A stretch of 49,746 nucleotides of DNA from Clostridia bacterium (GCA_017466375.1 JAFTUH010000041.1:1-49746); one strand, 5' to 3'. Positions 9,383 to 18,100 are shown, counted from the first letter of the stretch. Translations and numbers: made by a program. Notes: generated from the sequence alone by a model not told the origin.

Positions 9383-9411
9383 ATAATACCACATTTTTCA
9401 TTTATTGTCAA
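9383..9411 (-). promoter_or_regulatory. Consensus SigA promoter for the orphan membrane protein
   Basis: On the minus strand TTGACA (9411-9406), 17-base spacer, TATTAT (9388-9383). It places the start of transcription near 9376, about 28 bases before the GTG start. Confidence 0.88.
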
Positions 9412-9446
9412 GAAACCGTGCAATGCGGAGTTAAACCCTAATTTCA

Positions 9447-9478
9447 CAAAACAGCGCACCTGCTCAAAGCAGGTGCGC
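9447..9478 (-). terminator. Terminator of the sensor kinase / acyl-CoA synthetase operon
   Basis: A perfect 11-bp stem (9454-9464 with 9468-9478, CAA loop) is followed on the minus strand by TGTTTTGTG. It lies 9 bases past the synthetase stop. Confidence 0.85.
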
Positions 9479-9486
9479 CATTTTCA

Positions 9487-11208
9487 TCAGTCAATCGACT
9501 TATCGATATTGAATCTCGTAATCTTTCTGGAGGTGTTCTTCACAAACTCCTCCTTGCGGATCTTGATGTGACCAACCGTCTTGTACGGCGGCATGCGGTC
9601 GTTGATCTTCTTCACCTCGGCGGCAAAATACGCCTTCACATCGGTGATGCCGCGCTTCTCGATCTCCTCCTCATCGGGGAAGATTTCCGCGACGATGATC
9701 TCGCGCTTCTCGTTTTTGCTCTCGCCGGCGTAGACGACAACCTCGCTGACACCCGGCACGTTGCGGATCTCGTACTCGATCTCTTCGGGATACACGTTTT
9801 TACCGTTTGCAAGAATGATGATGTTCTTCAGTCGTCCCGTGATGTAGATCCAGCCCTCATCATCCAGCTTACCCCAGTCGCCCGTGTGGAAGAATCCGTC
9901 CTCATCGATGACGGCAGCAGTCGCCTCCGGCTCCTTATAATAGCCGAGCATGACGTTCGATCCCTTGTAGCAGATCTCGCCCTCGCCGTTCTCGTCCGGA
10001 TTTGCGATTTTGACCTCAGAACCGTGCTGCGGAATGCCGACACTGCCGGTCTTTCTGTACTGGTTTCTGTTACAGGAGATCAGCGGAGAGCACTCGGTAA
10101 TACCGTATCCGTTCAGAATGACGATACCCATCGCCTCAAACACGTCGATCATCTCCTGATTCAGTGCCGCACCGCCGCAGATAATCATCTCAAGATTACC
10201 GCCGAACGCGGAAAGCACGTCTTTGAACAGTTTCTTGCGCAGATCGACGCCGACTTTGCGCATACCGTTGGAGAGTTTGATCGCTTTCTTCAGAATATCC
10301 GCCTTGCCGCTCTTCTCTGCCGTCTGCCAGATACGCTTATACAGCGTCTCAACAAACAGCGGAACGAGGACGAGGTGATTCGGCTTCTCTGCCTTCAATT
10401 CGTTCAGCAGATAACGGGTGCCGCTGGAGATATACACCTCAACGCCGAGCGCGTAGTGACCGACAAAATTGACCGTCGAGCCGAACGTATGATGCGGCGG
10501 CAGTACGAACATCGTCTTACCCTCGACGTGGAAGTTGTACATACCCTCCTGCATATTCGAGCAAATATTGCGCTGGGAGAGCATAACGCCCTTGCCCTTG
10601 CCGGTCGTGCCGGAGGTAAACACGATCGTCGCCATACGGTCGGGATCGATCTCGGTTTCATAGTAGGAATTGTCGCCGCCTGCGTACAGCTCGGCACCGC
10701 GTGCGACCATATCGGACAGCTTGGATGCGCCGGGAATCGTCGGTTCGTCGAAGCAAATGAACTGCTTCATATACGAGAGACGGTCACGGATCGCCGCAAT
10801 TTTTTCCTCAGCGACAGGGCTGTAGAAAATGTGCGTGCACTCCGCTTTGTCCATAATACCGAGAATATCGTCCGGCGGCAGTTCCTTGTCAATCGGAACA
10901 ACTACCGCGCCGACAGCCATCAGTCCGTAGTAGGTGCAAACCCAGTTGTAAGATGCCTCGCCGATGAGAGCAACATGCGCATCGCGGCAGCCCGCATCGA
11001 TCATGCCCGTACCGAGATCGCGGATGCGGTCGCGTGCTTCGGGGAACGTCACGCGCACAGCTTCCTCATCTTTCGGTGTCACACGGTAGGACAGCGCGAC
11101 ACGCTCCGGGTAATCCTTTGCGGCATTTTCCACCATTTCACGGATGTCATTAAAATGCTTTGTCTCATAGAGGGGATAATCCTTGTGCAGATTTTTCAAC
11201 TTGTACAT
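9487..11208 (-). CDS. Long-chain fatty acyl-CoA synthetase (AMP-binding ligase)
   Basis: 573 residues starting MYKLKNLHKDYPLYETKHF. It adenylates a fatty acid and transfers it to CoA. Seen: the P-loop TSGTTGKGKG, GYGITECSPL, TGDWGKLDDEGWIYITGR, the hinge region LKNIIILANGKNVYP and the C-terminal catalytic lysine context NTSRKITRF. The frame stays open upstream to 11409, but that part is arginine/serine-rich antisense-like sequence; ATG 11208 is preceded by AGGAGA. It follows the sensor kinase by 43 bases and shares its transcript. Substrate chain length is inferred from family resemblance only. Confidence 0.93.
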   Translation of the reverse strand: MYKLKNLHKDYPLYETKHFNDIREMVENAAKDYPERVALSYRVTPKDEEAVRVTFPEARDRIRDLGTGMIDAGCRDAHVALIGEASYNWVCTYYGLMAVGAVVVPIDKELPPDDILGIMDKAECTHIFYSPVAEEKIAAIRDRLSYMKQFICFDEPTIPGASKLSDMVARGAELYAGGDNSYYETEIDPDRMATIVFTSGTTGKGKGVMLSQRNICSNMQEGMYNFHVEGKTMFVLPPHHTFGSTVNFVGHYALGVEVYISSGTRYLLNELKAEKPNHLVLVPLFVETLYKRIWQTAEKSGKADILKKAIKLSNGMRKVGVDLRKKLFKDVLSAFGGNLEMIICGGAALNQEMIDVFEAMGIVILNGYGITECSPLISCNRNQYRKTGSVGIPQHGSEVKIANPDENGEGEICYKGSNVMLGYYKEPEATAAVIDEDGFFHTGDWGKLDDEGWIYITGRLKNIIILANGKNVYPEEIEYEIRNVPGVSEVVVYAGESKNEKREIIVAEIFPDEEEIEKRGITDVKAYFAAEVKKINDRMPPYKTVGHIKIRKEEFVKNTSRKITRFNIDKSID

Positions 11209-11251
11209 GATTCGTATATCTCCTGTATCGCCTGACGGCTGAATTATGAAT

Positions 11252-12304
11252 TTAATCGGGAAGGGATACGGTGAACGTCGTTCCCTCATTCGGGCGGCTC
11301 TCACAGCGGATCTCGCCGCCGCAGAGCTCGACAACGCGCGCCGCCAACGACAGACCGAGTCCGTTGCCTGCGGATGCGTGGGACACATCGCCCTGATAGA
11401 ATTTTTCAAACATGTGCGCCATCGTCTCCTCGCTCATGCCGATGCCCGTATCGGATACGGTGACTAGCACGCCCGTCTCCGTTTTTTGACAGGAAACGGC
11501 GATCGTTCCGCCAACCGGTGTAAACTTGATCGCGTTGGAGAGCAGATTCTTCCACACGTGCGAGAGCAGCTCGGGATTCTGCGTATAGGTGACCGCATCG
11601 AGCGCCATCTCGACCTCAAGGGATTTATCCGTCCACTGCGTTTCCATGAGCAGCATACAGTCTCTGAGCTGTTCATCGAGCGAAAACGGCTTTCGGTCGG
11701 TGACGATCTTCTGATTCTCCAACTTCGTGAGCAGAAGCACATTTGCAGACATATCCGCAAGGTACTCCGTCTCATCCGCGATGATCTTAGTAAATTCTTC
11801 TTTTTGCTCTTCGGTCAGATTGCCTCGCTTCAATTGCCGCGCAAATCCGCGGATGGAGAGGATCGGCGTTTTGAACTCGTGGGAGAAATTACTGATAAAA
11901 TCCTTGCGGAACATCTCTACACTGGCAAGTTCGCGCGTCATCTCGTTGAACGAGCGGATGAGCATATTGATCTCGCCCCGGTGGATCGCGCGGTGGCTGC
12001 TCGCCGGCATCTCCTTGACCTGCACGGTAAAATCCCCCGCCGCAACGCGCTTTGTCGCCGCGATCAGTTCATTGAGCGGGCGGAAGAACAGCATCGCAAA
12101 AAAGCCGTAGCCGACCGTACTGACGAGAAGGCTCGCGCCGAGGGCAATAATACCGACGACGAGCGGTGCCGCGCCCCACGTATTGATCACGCCGAACAGA
12201 TACAAAAGCACCAGAATGGCAATAATCGCTACGTTGGACAAAAACAGGATCAAAAAGACGAAAAACGTCAGCTTTAGATTCAGTTTGTTCCGACGTTTTT
12301 TCAT
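11252..12304 (-). CDS. HAMP-domain sensor histidine kinase (orphan)
   Basis: 350 residues starting MKKRRNK, with RBS GGAGGG. Two N-terminal membrane segments (about residues 12-38 and 46-74) are separated by only a short loop, so there is almost no extracellular sensor. A HAMP linker (FRPLNELIAATKRVAAGDF) leads to the phosphorylatable His142 in FSHEFKTP, the N box WKNLLSNAIKF, G1 box DTGIGM and G2 box GNGLGLSLA. It should autophosphorylate at the membrane. No response regulator is encoded next to it or anywhere in the window, which is unusual; the operon partner is an acyl-CoA synthetase, so a link to envelope lipid state is possible but unproven. Confidence 0.93.
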   Translation of the reverse strand: MKKRRNKLNLKLTFFVFLILFLSNVAIIAILVLLYLFGVINTWGAAPLVVGIIALGASLLVSTVGYGFFAMLFFRPLNELIAATKRVAAGDFTVQVKEMPASSHRAIHRGEINMLIRSFNEMTRELASVEMFRKDFISNFSHEFKTPILSIRGFARQLKRGNLTEEQKEEFTKIIADETEYLADMSANVLLLTKLENQKIVTDRKPFSLDEQLRDCMLLMETQWTDKSLEVEMALDAVTYTQNPELLSHVWKNLLSNAIKFTPVGGTIAVSCQKTETGVLVTVSDTGIGMSEETMAHMFEKFYQGDVSHASAGNGLGLSLAARVVELCGGEIRCESRPNEGTTFTVSLPD

Positions 12305-12334
12305 AATGTCCCTCCTGCGCACAGCATTATACGC

Positions 12335-12343
12335 ATTATACCA
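12335..12343 (-). promoter_or_regulatory. Extended -10 promoter for the sensor kinase operon
   Basis: On the minus strand TGGTATAAT gives an extended -10 (TGn plus TATAAT). No good -35 is found at 16-18 bases; the expected place is occupied by the palindrome at 12351-12367. Confidence 0.65.
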
Positions 12344-12350
12344 TACATTC

Positions 12351-12367
12351 ATTAACTTTCGGTTAAT
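12351..12367. promoter_or_regulatory. Palindrome ATTAAC-5-GTTAAT at the -35 position (putative operator)
   Basis: A perfect 6+6 inverted repeat with 5-base spacer overlaps the position where the -35 of the kinase promoter should be. This suggests control by a dimeric DNA-binding protein, either an activator or a repressor. The protein is unknown. Confidence 0.5.
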
Positions 12368-12431
12368 TTTTCGTGTCTATTTTTGAAAGTCTTCCGAGCA
12401 CCTGCTAACCGAAAAAATTTCGCCGCACGTC

Positions 12432-12460
12432 TTGACAGACGGCCGAATGTACTGTATAAT
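12432..12460 (+). promoter_or_regulatory. Perfect consensus SigA promoter of the methionine T-box transcript
   Basis: TTGACA (12432-12437), 17-base spacer, TATAAT (12455-12460): a full consensus match, as expected for a gene regulated after initiation. Transcription should start near 12467. Confidence 0.92.
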
Positions 12461-12466
12461 ATGAAT

Positions 12467-12757
12467 AATCGCACAAATCCATAACAATTGAGTAAAGGCT
12501 GTGACGAAGAGGATCGGTCACGTTTCTCCCCAGAGAGTCGGCGGTTGGTGTGAGCCGATGGGAGCGTTTCCAGTATCTATGGCTTCCGAGCCGGAGCTCC
12601 GAGCCGCGTTGATGCGGGGTAGGCGTCTCCCGTATCTGCCGCGTCAAGGCATAGGGCTTGTCAGAGCCTGAAGGGGCATCGAAAGATGCAATTTGAGTGG
12701 TACCGCGGGTGAATTTCTCCCGTCTCAAAGGCTTTTTTGAGACGGGATTTTTTATTT
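12467..12757 (+). promoter_or_regulatory. T-box leader, probably tRNA-Met specific, controlling metY-metA
   Basis: The leader has the Stem I distal elements AGAGAG (12532-12537) and GGTTGGTG-TGAGCCGA, and the T-box proper GAGTGGTACCGCGG (12695-12708). The T-box bulge reads TGGT, which pairs with an NCCA end whose discriminator is A, as in tRNA-Met. A likely specifier codon is ATG at 12579-12581. Two exclusive pairings are visible: TTTGAG 12692-12697 with CTCAAA 12724-12729 (antiterminator) versus the same CTCAAA with TTTGAG 12736-12741 (terminator). Uncharged tRNA should therefore switch on methionine synthesis. Confidence 0.92.
12719..12757 (+). terminator. T-box regulated terminator
   Basis: An 11-bp stem CCCGTCTCAAA (12719-12729) with TTTGAGACGGG (12736-12746), followed by ATTTTTTATTTT. 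It is the off state of the leader. Confidence 0.93.
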
Positions 12758-12792
12758 TGATTCAAATGCCGCACAGCGGCGGGAGGTTTATT

Positions 12793-14079
12793 ATGGCGAA
12801 AGAAATGAGAATTGAAACCAAATGCGTACAGGGCGGCTACACACCCGGCAACGGCGAGCCGCGCCAGATCCCGATCATCCAGAGCACGACATTCAAATAC
12901 GACACGAGCGAGGATATGGGCAAACTGTTTGACCTTGAAGCAAGCGGATACTTTTATTCCCGCCTGCAGAATCCGACCTGCGACACCGTCGCCGCAAAGA
13001 TTGCGGCTCTTGAGGGCGGTACGGCAGCAATGCTCCTCAGTTCCGGTCAGGCGGCGTCCTTCTTCAGTATCTTCAATCTTGCCTCCGCGGGAGATCACGT
13101 TGTTTCCTCCTCCACCATCTACGGCGGTACGTACAATTTGTTCGCCGTCACGATGAAGCGGATGGGCATCGACTTTACGTTTGTCTCCCCCGACTGCACG
13201 GAGGACGAGCTGCACGCGGCGTTCCGCCCGAATACGAAGGCGCTGTTCGGTGAGACGATTGCGAATCCTGCACTCACTGTGCTTGATATCGAAAAATTTG
13301 CCAAGGTCGCCCACGCACACGGCGTTCCGCTGATTATCGACAACACGTTTGCCACGCCGATCGGATGCCGTCCGATCGAATGGGGCGCGGATATCGTCAC
13401 GCACTCCACGACAAAGTACATGGACGGTCACGGCGCTGCCGTCGGCGGATGCATTGTCGATTCCGGTAAGTTCGACTGGTTCGCATACGCGGATAAATTC
13501 CCCGGTCTGACCACGCCCGACGAGAGCTACCACGGTGTCACCTACGCCGAGCGCTTCGGTCTCGAAGGTGCGTTCATCACGAAGGCGACTGCCCAGCTCA
13601 TGCGTGATTTCGGTGCAATCCAGTCCCCGCAGAGCGCGTTTTATCTGAATCTCGGGCTGGAGTCTCTCCACGTCCGCATGGCGCGCCACTGCGAAAACGG
13701 CCTTGCCGTCGCGCAGTATCTCGAGGCGCACGACAAGATCGCGTGGGTGAACTACCCCTCCCTGCCCTCCTCGAAATACTACAATCTCGCACAGAAGTAC
13801 CTGCCGAACGGCTCATGCGGCGTCGTATCCTTCGGCGTAAAGGGCGGACGCAAAGCCGCCGAAGCATTCATGAAAGAACTGCGCATCGCCGCCATTGAAA
13901 CACACGTTGCCGACGCGCGCACCTGCTGTCTGCATCCGGCAAGCGCGACCCACCGCCAGATGAACGATGAGGAACTGCTTGCCGCAGGCGTGCCGTCCGA
14001 TCTCGTTCGCCTCTCCTGCGGTCTGGAGTCCAAAGAGGATCTGATCGAGGACATCGAGCAGGCACTCGCAAAAATCTGA
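12793..14079 (+). CDS. metY: O-acetylhomoserine sulfhydrylase (aminocarboxypropyltransferase)
   Basis: 428 residues, start [19 protein letters not shown] with GGGAGG 7 bases upstream; the open frame back to 12697 lies in the T-box and is not coding. A PLP enzyme of the Cys/Met-metabolism family that makes homocysteine from O-acetylhomoserine and sulfide. Seen: [29 protein letters not shown] and the Schiff-base lysine in [11 protein letters not shown] (Lys208). The long form (about 430) and the pairing with an acetyl-type MetA argue for MetY rather than cystathionine gamma-synthase. Confidence 0.93.
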   Translation: MAKEMRIETKCVQGGYTPGNGEPRQIPIIQSTTFKYDTSEDMGKLFDLEASGYFYSRLQNPTCDTVAAKIAALEGGTAAMLLSSGQAASFFSIFNLASAGDHVVSSSTIYGGTYNLFAVTMKRMGIDFTFVSPDCTEDELHAAFRPNTKALFGETIANPALTVLDIEKFAKVAHAHGVPLIIDNTFATPIGCRPIEWGADIVTHSTTKYMDGHGAAVGGCIVDSGKFDWFAYADKFPGLTTPDESYHGVTYAERFGLEGAFITKATAQLMRDFGAIQSPQSAFYLNLGLESLHVRMARHCENGLAVAQYLEAHDKIAWVNYPSLPSSKYYNLAQKYLPNGSCGVVSFGVKGGRKAAEAFMKELRIAAIETHVADARTCCLHPASATHRQMNDEELLAAGVPSDLVRLSCGLESKEDLIEDIEQALAKI

Positions 14080-14096
14080 TAACTACGGAGAAATTT

Positions 14097-15014
14097 ATGC
14101 CAATCAAAATACCGAACGAATTGCCCGCCGTCCAGACGCTGACGGATGAAAACATCTTCGTCATGACGGAAACGCGTGCGATCACGCAGGACATCCGTCC
14201 GCTTCGCATTCTGCTTCTGAATCTGATGCCGACGAAGATCGACACGGAAACGCAGCTCTCCCGCCTGCTCAGTAATTCCCCCTTGCAGGTGGAGCTCGAG
14301 CTGATCCACATGCGCACGCACAAATCGAAGAACACCTCCGAGGAGCATCTGCTCGCATTCTACAAGACATTCGATCAGGTGAAGCACGAGAAATTCGACG
14401 GGCTCATCATCACGGGTGCGCCTGTAGAGAAAATGCCGTTTGAAGAAGTCAACTACTGGGACGAGCTCTGCGAGATCATGGAATGGAGCAAGAAAAACGT
14501 CCATTCGACGTTCCACATCTGCTGGGGCGCACAGGCAGGACTGTACTATCACTACGGCGTGAACAAGTATCCGCTGGAGGAGAAGATGTTCGGCGTGTTT
14601 GAGCACACGGTGGACTACAGAGAGTGCACGCTTCTGCGCGGCTTTGACGATACGTTCATGGCGCCGCACTCGCGCCACACGACGGTACTGCGCGAGGAGA
14701 TCGAGGCTGTACCGCAGCTCAAGGTGATCGCGTCCTCGCCCGAAGCGGGTGTGTACGCGGTGAAATCCGAAGGCGGCAAGCAGATCTTCGTGATGGGACA
14801 TTCGGAGTACGATCCGCGCACGCTGGAGAAGGAATACCTGCGTGACAAAAACGCGGGACTTCCGATCGAGGTGCCGAAAAACTACTACCCGAACGATGAC
14901 GACACGAAACCGCCGCGCGTCACGTGGAGAGCGCACGCAAGTTTGCTCTTCTCGAACTGGCTGAACTATTTCGTGTACCAGACCACGCCGTACAATATTG
15001 GGGCGATTGAGTGA
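14097..15014 (+). CDS. metA: Homoserine O-acetyltransferase, MetA family
   Basis: 305 residues, the usual MetA length. It activates homoserine for methionine synthesis. Catalytic residues sit exactly at family numbering: Cys142 in HICWGAQ, His235 and Glu237 in GHSEYD. Residue 111 in GAPVEK is glutamate, which in characterised MetA enzymes selects acetyl-CoA, whereas glycine selects succinyl-CoA; automatic pipelines often name this protein succinyltransferase. The neighbouring metY uses the acetyl product, so the two genes form a coherent short pathway under one T-box. The gene starts 17 bases after metY. Confidence 0.95.
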   Translation: MPIKIPNELPAVQTLTDENIFVMTETRAITQDIRPLRILLLNLMPTKIDTETQLSRLLSNSPLQVELELIHMRTHKSKNTSEEHLLAFYKTFDQVKHEKFDGLIITGAPVEKMPFEEVNYWDELCEIMEWSKKNVHSTFHICWGAQAGLYYHYGVNKYPLEEKMFGVFEHTVDYRECTLLRGFDDTFMAPHSRHTTVLREEIEAVPQLKVIASSPEAGVYAVKSEGGKQIFVMGHSEYDPRTLEKEYLRDKNAGLPIEVPKNYYPNDDDTKPPRVTWRAHASLLFSNWLNYFVYQTTPYNIGAIE

Positions 15015-15058
15015 AGTTTGCACATCGCCTCTTCCTTGCGAACGTTTTGTAAAGATTT

Positions 15059-15087
15059 CACCCGCGCTACGGCGCGGGTGTTTTTTT
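15059..15087 (+). terminator. Intrinsic terminator after metA
   Basis: A 9-bp GC-rich stem CACCCGCGC / GCGCGGGTG with a 4-base loop, followed by seven T. Confidence 0.95.
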
Positions 15088-15096
15088 CTGTATATC

Positions 15097-15125
15097 TTGC
15101 AATCCCCTTTTGCATATGGTATACT
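15097..15125 (+). promoter_or_regulatory. SigA-type promoter for the DUF362 gene
   Basis: TTGCAA (15097-15102), 17-base spacer, TATACT (15120-15125), 27 bases ahead of the ATG. Confidence 0.8.
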
Positions 15126-15151
15126 ATAATGTAGAATTGGGGGGATAGGCG

Positions 15152-16330
15152 ATGTCGGACAAACAAAGCACAAATTTTGCGCCCGTAGCCGTTCTGCGGC
15201 AAACCGAATACAACCGTGCAGAGATCCTCGCCCGTCTGAATGAACAGGCGGACGCGATCGGTCTGCGCGCCGATGCATATGCCGGCAAGCGCGTCGTCAT
15301 CAAGCCGAATCTTGTCGCCCCCACCAAGCCGGACGGCGCGGCAACCACGCATCCCGTTTTCCTCTCCGCCGTGGTCGATTTCCTGCGCGCACACGGCGCG
15401 ACCGATCTTCTTTTGGCGGAAAGCCCCGGCGGTATTTATTCCGAATCGACGCTCAAGCTAAACTACAAAACCTGCGGTATCGCGGACGCGGCGGCAGCGT
15501 GTGATCTGCCTTTGAATTTTGACACAACCGCCAACACAGTGAACGCCCCGAACGGACAGGCGTGCCGCGCGTTTTCTGTCATTACGCCGATCCGGGACGC
15601 GGACGTAATCGTCGATCTGTGCCGGCTGAAATCCCACTCGCTGACAAAAATGAGCGCGGCGGTGAAAAATCTGTTCGGCGTGATCCCCGGCATTCGCAAG
15701 TTTGAAATGCACTCCGCGTATCCTGCCCTGCCCGTCTTCTCGGAAATGATCGTCGATCTTTGTCAGATGCTGAACGAAACGCACGAAATGCTCGCTATCT
15801 GTGACGCGATCGTGGGCATGGAGGGCAACGGCCCGACCGGCGGCGATCCGAAGACGATCGGCGCGGTCCTCATGAGCAAAAGTCCGTTCTGTCTCGACCT
15901 CGCGGCGGAGGCGATCCTCGGATTTGAAGGGACAATTTCCATTACCGAAGCGGCAAAGGCGCGCGGTCTGTGCCCGGAATCGCTCGACAAGCTGGATATC
16001 CGCGGCGTCTCCCCGAAGGAGATCACCGTCGCCGATTTCCGCGAGCCGGACGCAACGCGCAAGACGTTCCTCGGCTCTCTTTCCACCATGTTCGGCGGCA
16101 GACTTGCCGATTTCTTTGCACCGCGCCCGTTCATCACCAACCGATGCGTCGGATGCGGTGTATGTGCCGAATCCTGCCCGCGCAAGGTGATCGGCATGAT
16201 AGAGAAAAGCGGCAAAAAGCGCGCCTCGATCCGTCACAGCGACTGTATCCGCTGCTTCTGCTGTCAGGAGCTGTGCCCGTTCCATGCGATCGACATCAAG
16301 CAAAACCCACTCGTGAAATTTCTGCACTGA
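15152..16330 (+). CDS. DUF362 protein with C-terminal 2x[4Fe-4S] ferredoxin domain
   Basis: 392 residues. The N-terminal ~300 residues are a DUF362 domain (KPNLVAPTKPDGAATTHP, LCRLKSHSLTKMSAAVKNLFG, EGNGPTGGDPK). The C-terminus has two ferredoxin motifs, CVGCGVCAESCP (from residue 331) and CIRCFCCQELCP (from about 365). Such proteins are common in anaerobes and are thought to be cytoplasmic iron-sulfur electron carriers or assembly factors; the exact reaction is unknown. The next gene, ispE, starts 36 bases later. IspG and IspH of the same isoprenoid pathway need low-potential electrons, so a ferredoxin role there is conceivable but only inferred. Confidence 0.92.
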   Translation: MSDKQSTNFAPVAVLRQTEYNRAEILARLNEQADAIGLRADAYAGKRVVIKPNLVAPTKPDGAATTHPVFLSAVVDFLRAHGATDLLLAESPGGIYSESTLKLNYKTCGIADAAAACDLPLNFDTTANTVNAPNGQACRAFSVITPIRDADVIVDLCRLKSHSLTKMSAAVKNLFGVIPGIRKFEMHSAYPALPVFSEMIVDLCQMLNETHEMLAICDAIVGMEGNGPTGGDPKTIGAVLMSKSPFCLDLAAEAILGFEGTISITEAAKARGLCPESLDKLDIRGVSPKEITVADFREPDATRKTFLGSLSTMFGGRLADFFAPRPFITNRCVGCGVCAESCPRKVIGMIEKSGKKRASIRHSDCIRCFCCQELCPFHAIDIKQNPLVKFLH

Positions 16331-16365
16331 TTCCCAAATACTTACGGAAACTATGGTAGATACAT

Positions 16366-17241
16366 ATGATTTACGAATCCGCTTACGCAAAGATCAATCT
16401 CTTTCTTGACGTCGTTGCCAAGCGTCCCGACGGCTATCACGATCTCCACAGCTGTATGCAGACGGTCGGTCTGTGCGACACGATCTCAGCGGAGATCACC
16501 GAAGGAGGAGAGAAAACGGAGATTCTCCTCACCTGCTCCGACACCGCCCTCTCTTGCGATGAGAAAAACCTCGCCTATCGCGCGGCGGATCTGTACCTGC
16601 GCACGGTCGGAATCGACGGCGTACGGGTAAAAATGCATATTGACAAGCGCATTCCCCTCTCTGCCGGGCTTGGCGGTGGCAGTGCGGATGCTGCGGCGGT
16701 GCTCCGCCTGATGAACAGACACTTCAAGAATAAGCTGACGCATGACGAACTGTGTGAGCTCGGTGCGAAGCTGGGTGCGGACGTTCCGTTCTGCATCACG
16801 GGCGGTACGTGCCGCTGTGAAGGTGTCGGCGAGATTCTGACCCCTGTTGAGACGCGCCCCGATTACACGGTGCTGATCGCGAAGGCAGGCGGCGGTGTCT
16901 CCACGCCGGAGGCGTTTGCCCGACTCGATGAACTGCACGGCAATTATGCCGCCTACACGCCGCGGGATCCGTCGCGGATCTACGCCGCACTCGCTTGCGG
17001 AAATGTGCAGGCGCTGGCAAGCTGTGCGTACAACAGCTTTGAGGACGTGATTCTGCCGATTCATCCGGATGCGGCGAAGATCAAGTCGTTTCTGACAGCA
17101 GGAGGTGCGGTCACCGCGCTGATGAGCGGAAGCGGTCCGTCCGTATTCGGTATCTTCGTCTCGGATGTACGCGCGGAATGCTGTGCCGCGGCTCTCCGCA
17201 AGCAAGGAATCTTTGCCGCCGTCTGCCGCACGGTGGGGTGA
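16366..17241 (+). CDS. ispE: 4-diphosphocytidyl-2-C-methyl-D-erythritol kinase
   Basis: 291 residues, the usual length. A GHMP kinase of the MEP isoprenoid pathway that phosphorylates CDP-methylerythritol. Seen: opening YAKINLFLDVVAKRPDGYHDL, the ATP-binding IPLSAGLGGGSADAAA (near residues 92-107), GADVPFCITGGT, and the C-terminal MSGSGPSVFGIF. It shows the organism makes isoprenoids (including undecaprenol needed for the polysaccharide locus) by the MEP route. Confidence 0.97.
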   Translation: MIYESAYAKINLFLDVVAKRPDGYHDLHSCMQTVGLCDTISAEITEGGEKTEILLTCSDTALSCDEKNLAYRAADLYLRTVGIDGVRVKMHIDKRIPLSAGLGGGSADAAAVLRLMNRHFKNKLTHDELCELGAKLGADVPFCITGGTCRCEGVGEILTPVETRPDYTVLIAKAGGGVSTPEAFARLDELHGNYAAYTPRDPSRIYAALACGNVQALASCAYNSFEDVILPIHPDAAKIKSFLTAGGAVTALMSGSGPSVFGIFVSDVRAECCAAALRKQGIFAAVCRTVG

Positions 17242-17384
17242 ATATAGAAGGAACGAGATATGACGGTGAGTGTCTTTTTGAAAAAAGTCACTCCCCGTAC
17301 CCCTCCCTAAAAACTTTTGTAAAAAGGGAACTTTTTCAGGTATTAAACCGTCAAACAAGTATATACAAAGACGGAGGTGCGGTT

Positions 17385-18062
17385 ATGAAAAGAATCCTTC
17401 TGACGGTTTTAGGGCTGATACTTATTTGTCTGTTTATCGGGTGCGCAAGCGAACCGGGCACGCCCGATATAAACGAGCAGAACACAGATGAAACGACCGA
17501 CACAGGCACGGTCAGCGATACGGCGATATCGACTCCAGCGGAATCACAGCCGTCCGAATGCGTGTCGGACGTTATCACAAGGGAGATCGTCAGCATCACG
17601 GACACCACTCAAACGCAAAACGCCGATCTTCCTGATGTGGAGGAGCCGTTTTACGAGGATCGGCAGTACGTGTACATTTTCGGCAACCCGATCAGCAAAT
17701 ACGTGATCGTGGAATACACGGACGGCACGTCGGAAAACGTGAAGGACGCGCTGGAAGCGGGGCATGTCGCGCTCTATGATCTCGACCGTTTCGGAATACA
17801 GTATTTTGCCGAGCCGAAGCTGATTGAGGACATTATCGATCACGCAGAAAGCGGCGAATACGCGACCGATGAAGCGTTGGAAGGTTTCTACTCCGACGAG
17901 AAATACCTGTACTACTTTCCTTCCATCCGATCTCAGTACGTGATCGTGTATTTCAGAGATGGCACGGAGATGCCGATCCGCGAAGCACTCGCCGCCGGCA
18001 CGGTGAAAATCCATGATCTCGATTGGTTCGGCATACAGTATTATAAAGAAGAACGAGAATAA
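17385..18062 (+). CDS. Lipoprotein with two tandem copies of a ~55-residue domain
   Basis: 225 residues. Starts MKRILLTVLGLILICLFIGC: a signal peptide and lipobox (LFIGC), so it should be anchored to the outer face of the membrane. The open frame runs back to 17178 inside ispE, but GGAGGT at 17373-17378 fixes the start at 17385. A Thr/Ser/Glu-rich linker follows, then two repeats (about residues 86-145 and 167-222) sharing the pattern YVIVxYxDGT...ALxAGxVxxxDLDxFGIQY. The repeat is not recognised as a named family. The gene ends in a clear terminator. Confidence 0.88.
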   Translation: MKRILLTVLGLILICLFIGCASEPGTPDINEQNTDETTDTGTVSDTAISTPAESQPSECVSDVITREIVSITDTTQTQNADLPDVEEPFYEDRQYVYIFGNPISKYVIVEYTDGTSENVKDALEAGHVALYDLDRFGIQYFAEPKLIEDIIDHAESGEYATDEALEGFYSDEKYLYYFPSIRSQYVIVYFRDGTEMPIREALAAGTVKIHDLDWFGIQYYKEERE

Positions 18063-18065
18063 GCG

Positions 18066-18093
18066 AAAAACCACCCCGCGGTGGTTTTTTTCG
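18066..18093 (+). terminator. Intrinsic terminator after the lipoprotein gene
   Basis: AAAAACCACC / GGTGGTTTTT stem with CCGC loop and seven-T tail. Confidence 0.95.
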
Positions 18094-18100
18094 TTTTCCC

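Noticed and set aside
9568..11235. A 555-codon open frame on the plus strand opposite the acyl-CoA synthetase
   Set aside because: Antisense to a gene with intact family motifs; its product has no recognisable domain. The bias of the sense codons keeps the opposite frame open.
12405..12728. A 107-codon minus-strand frame across the methionine leader
   Set aside because: The region is fully explained by promoter and T-box structure.
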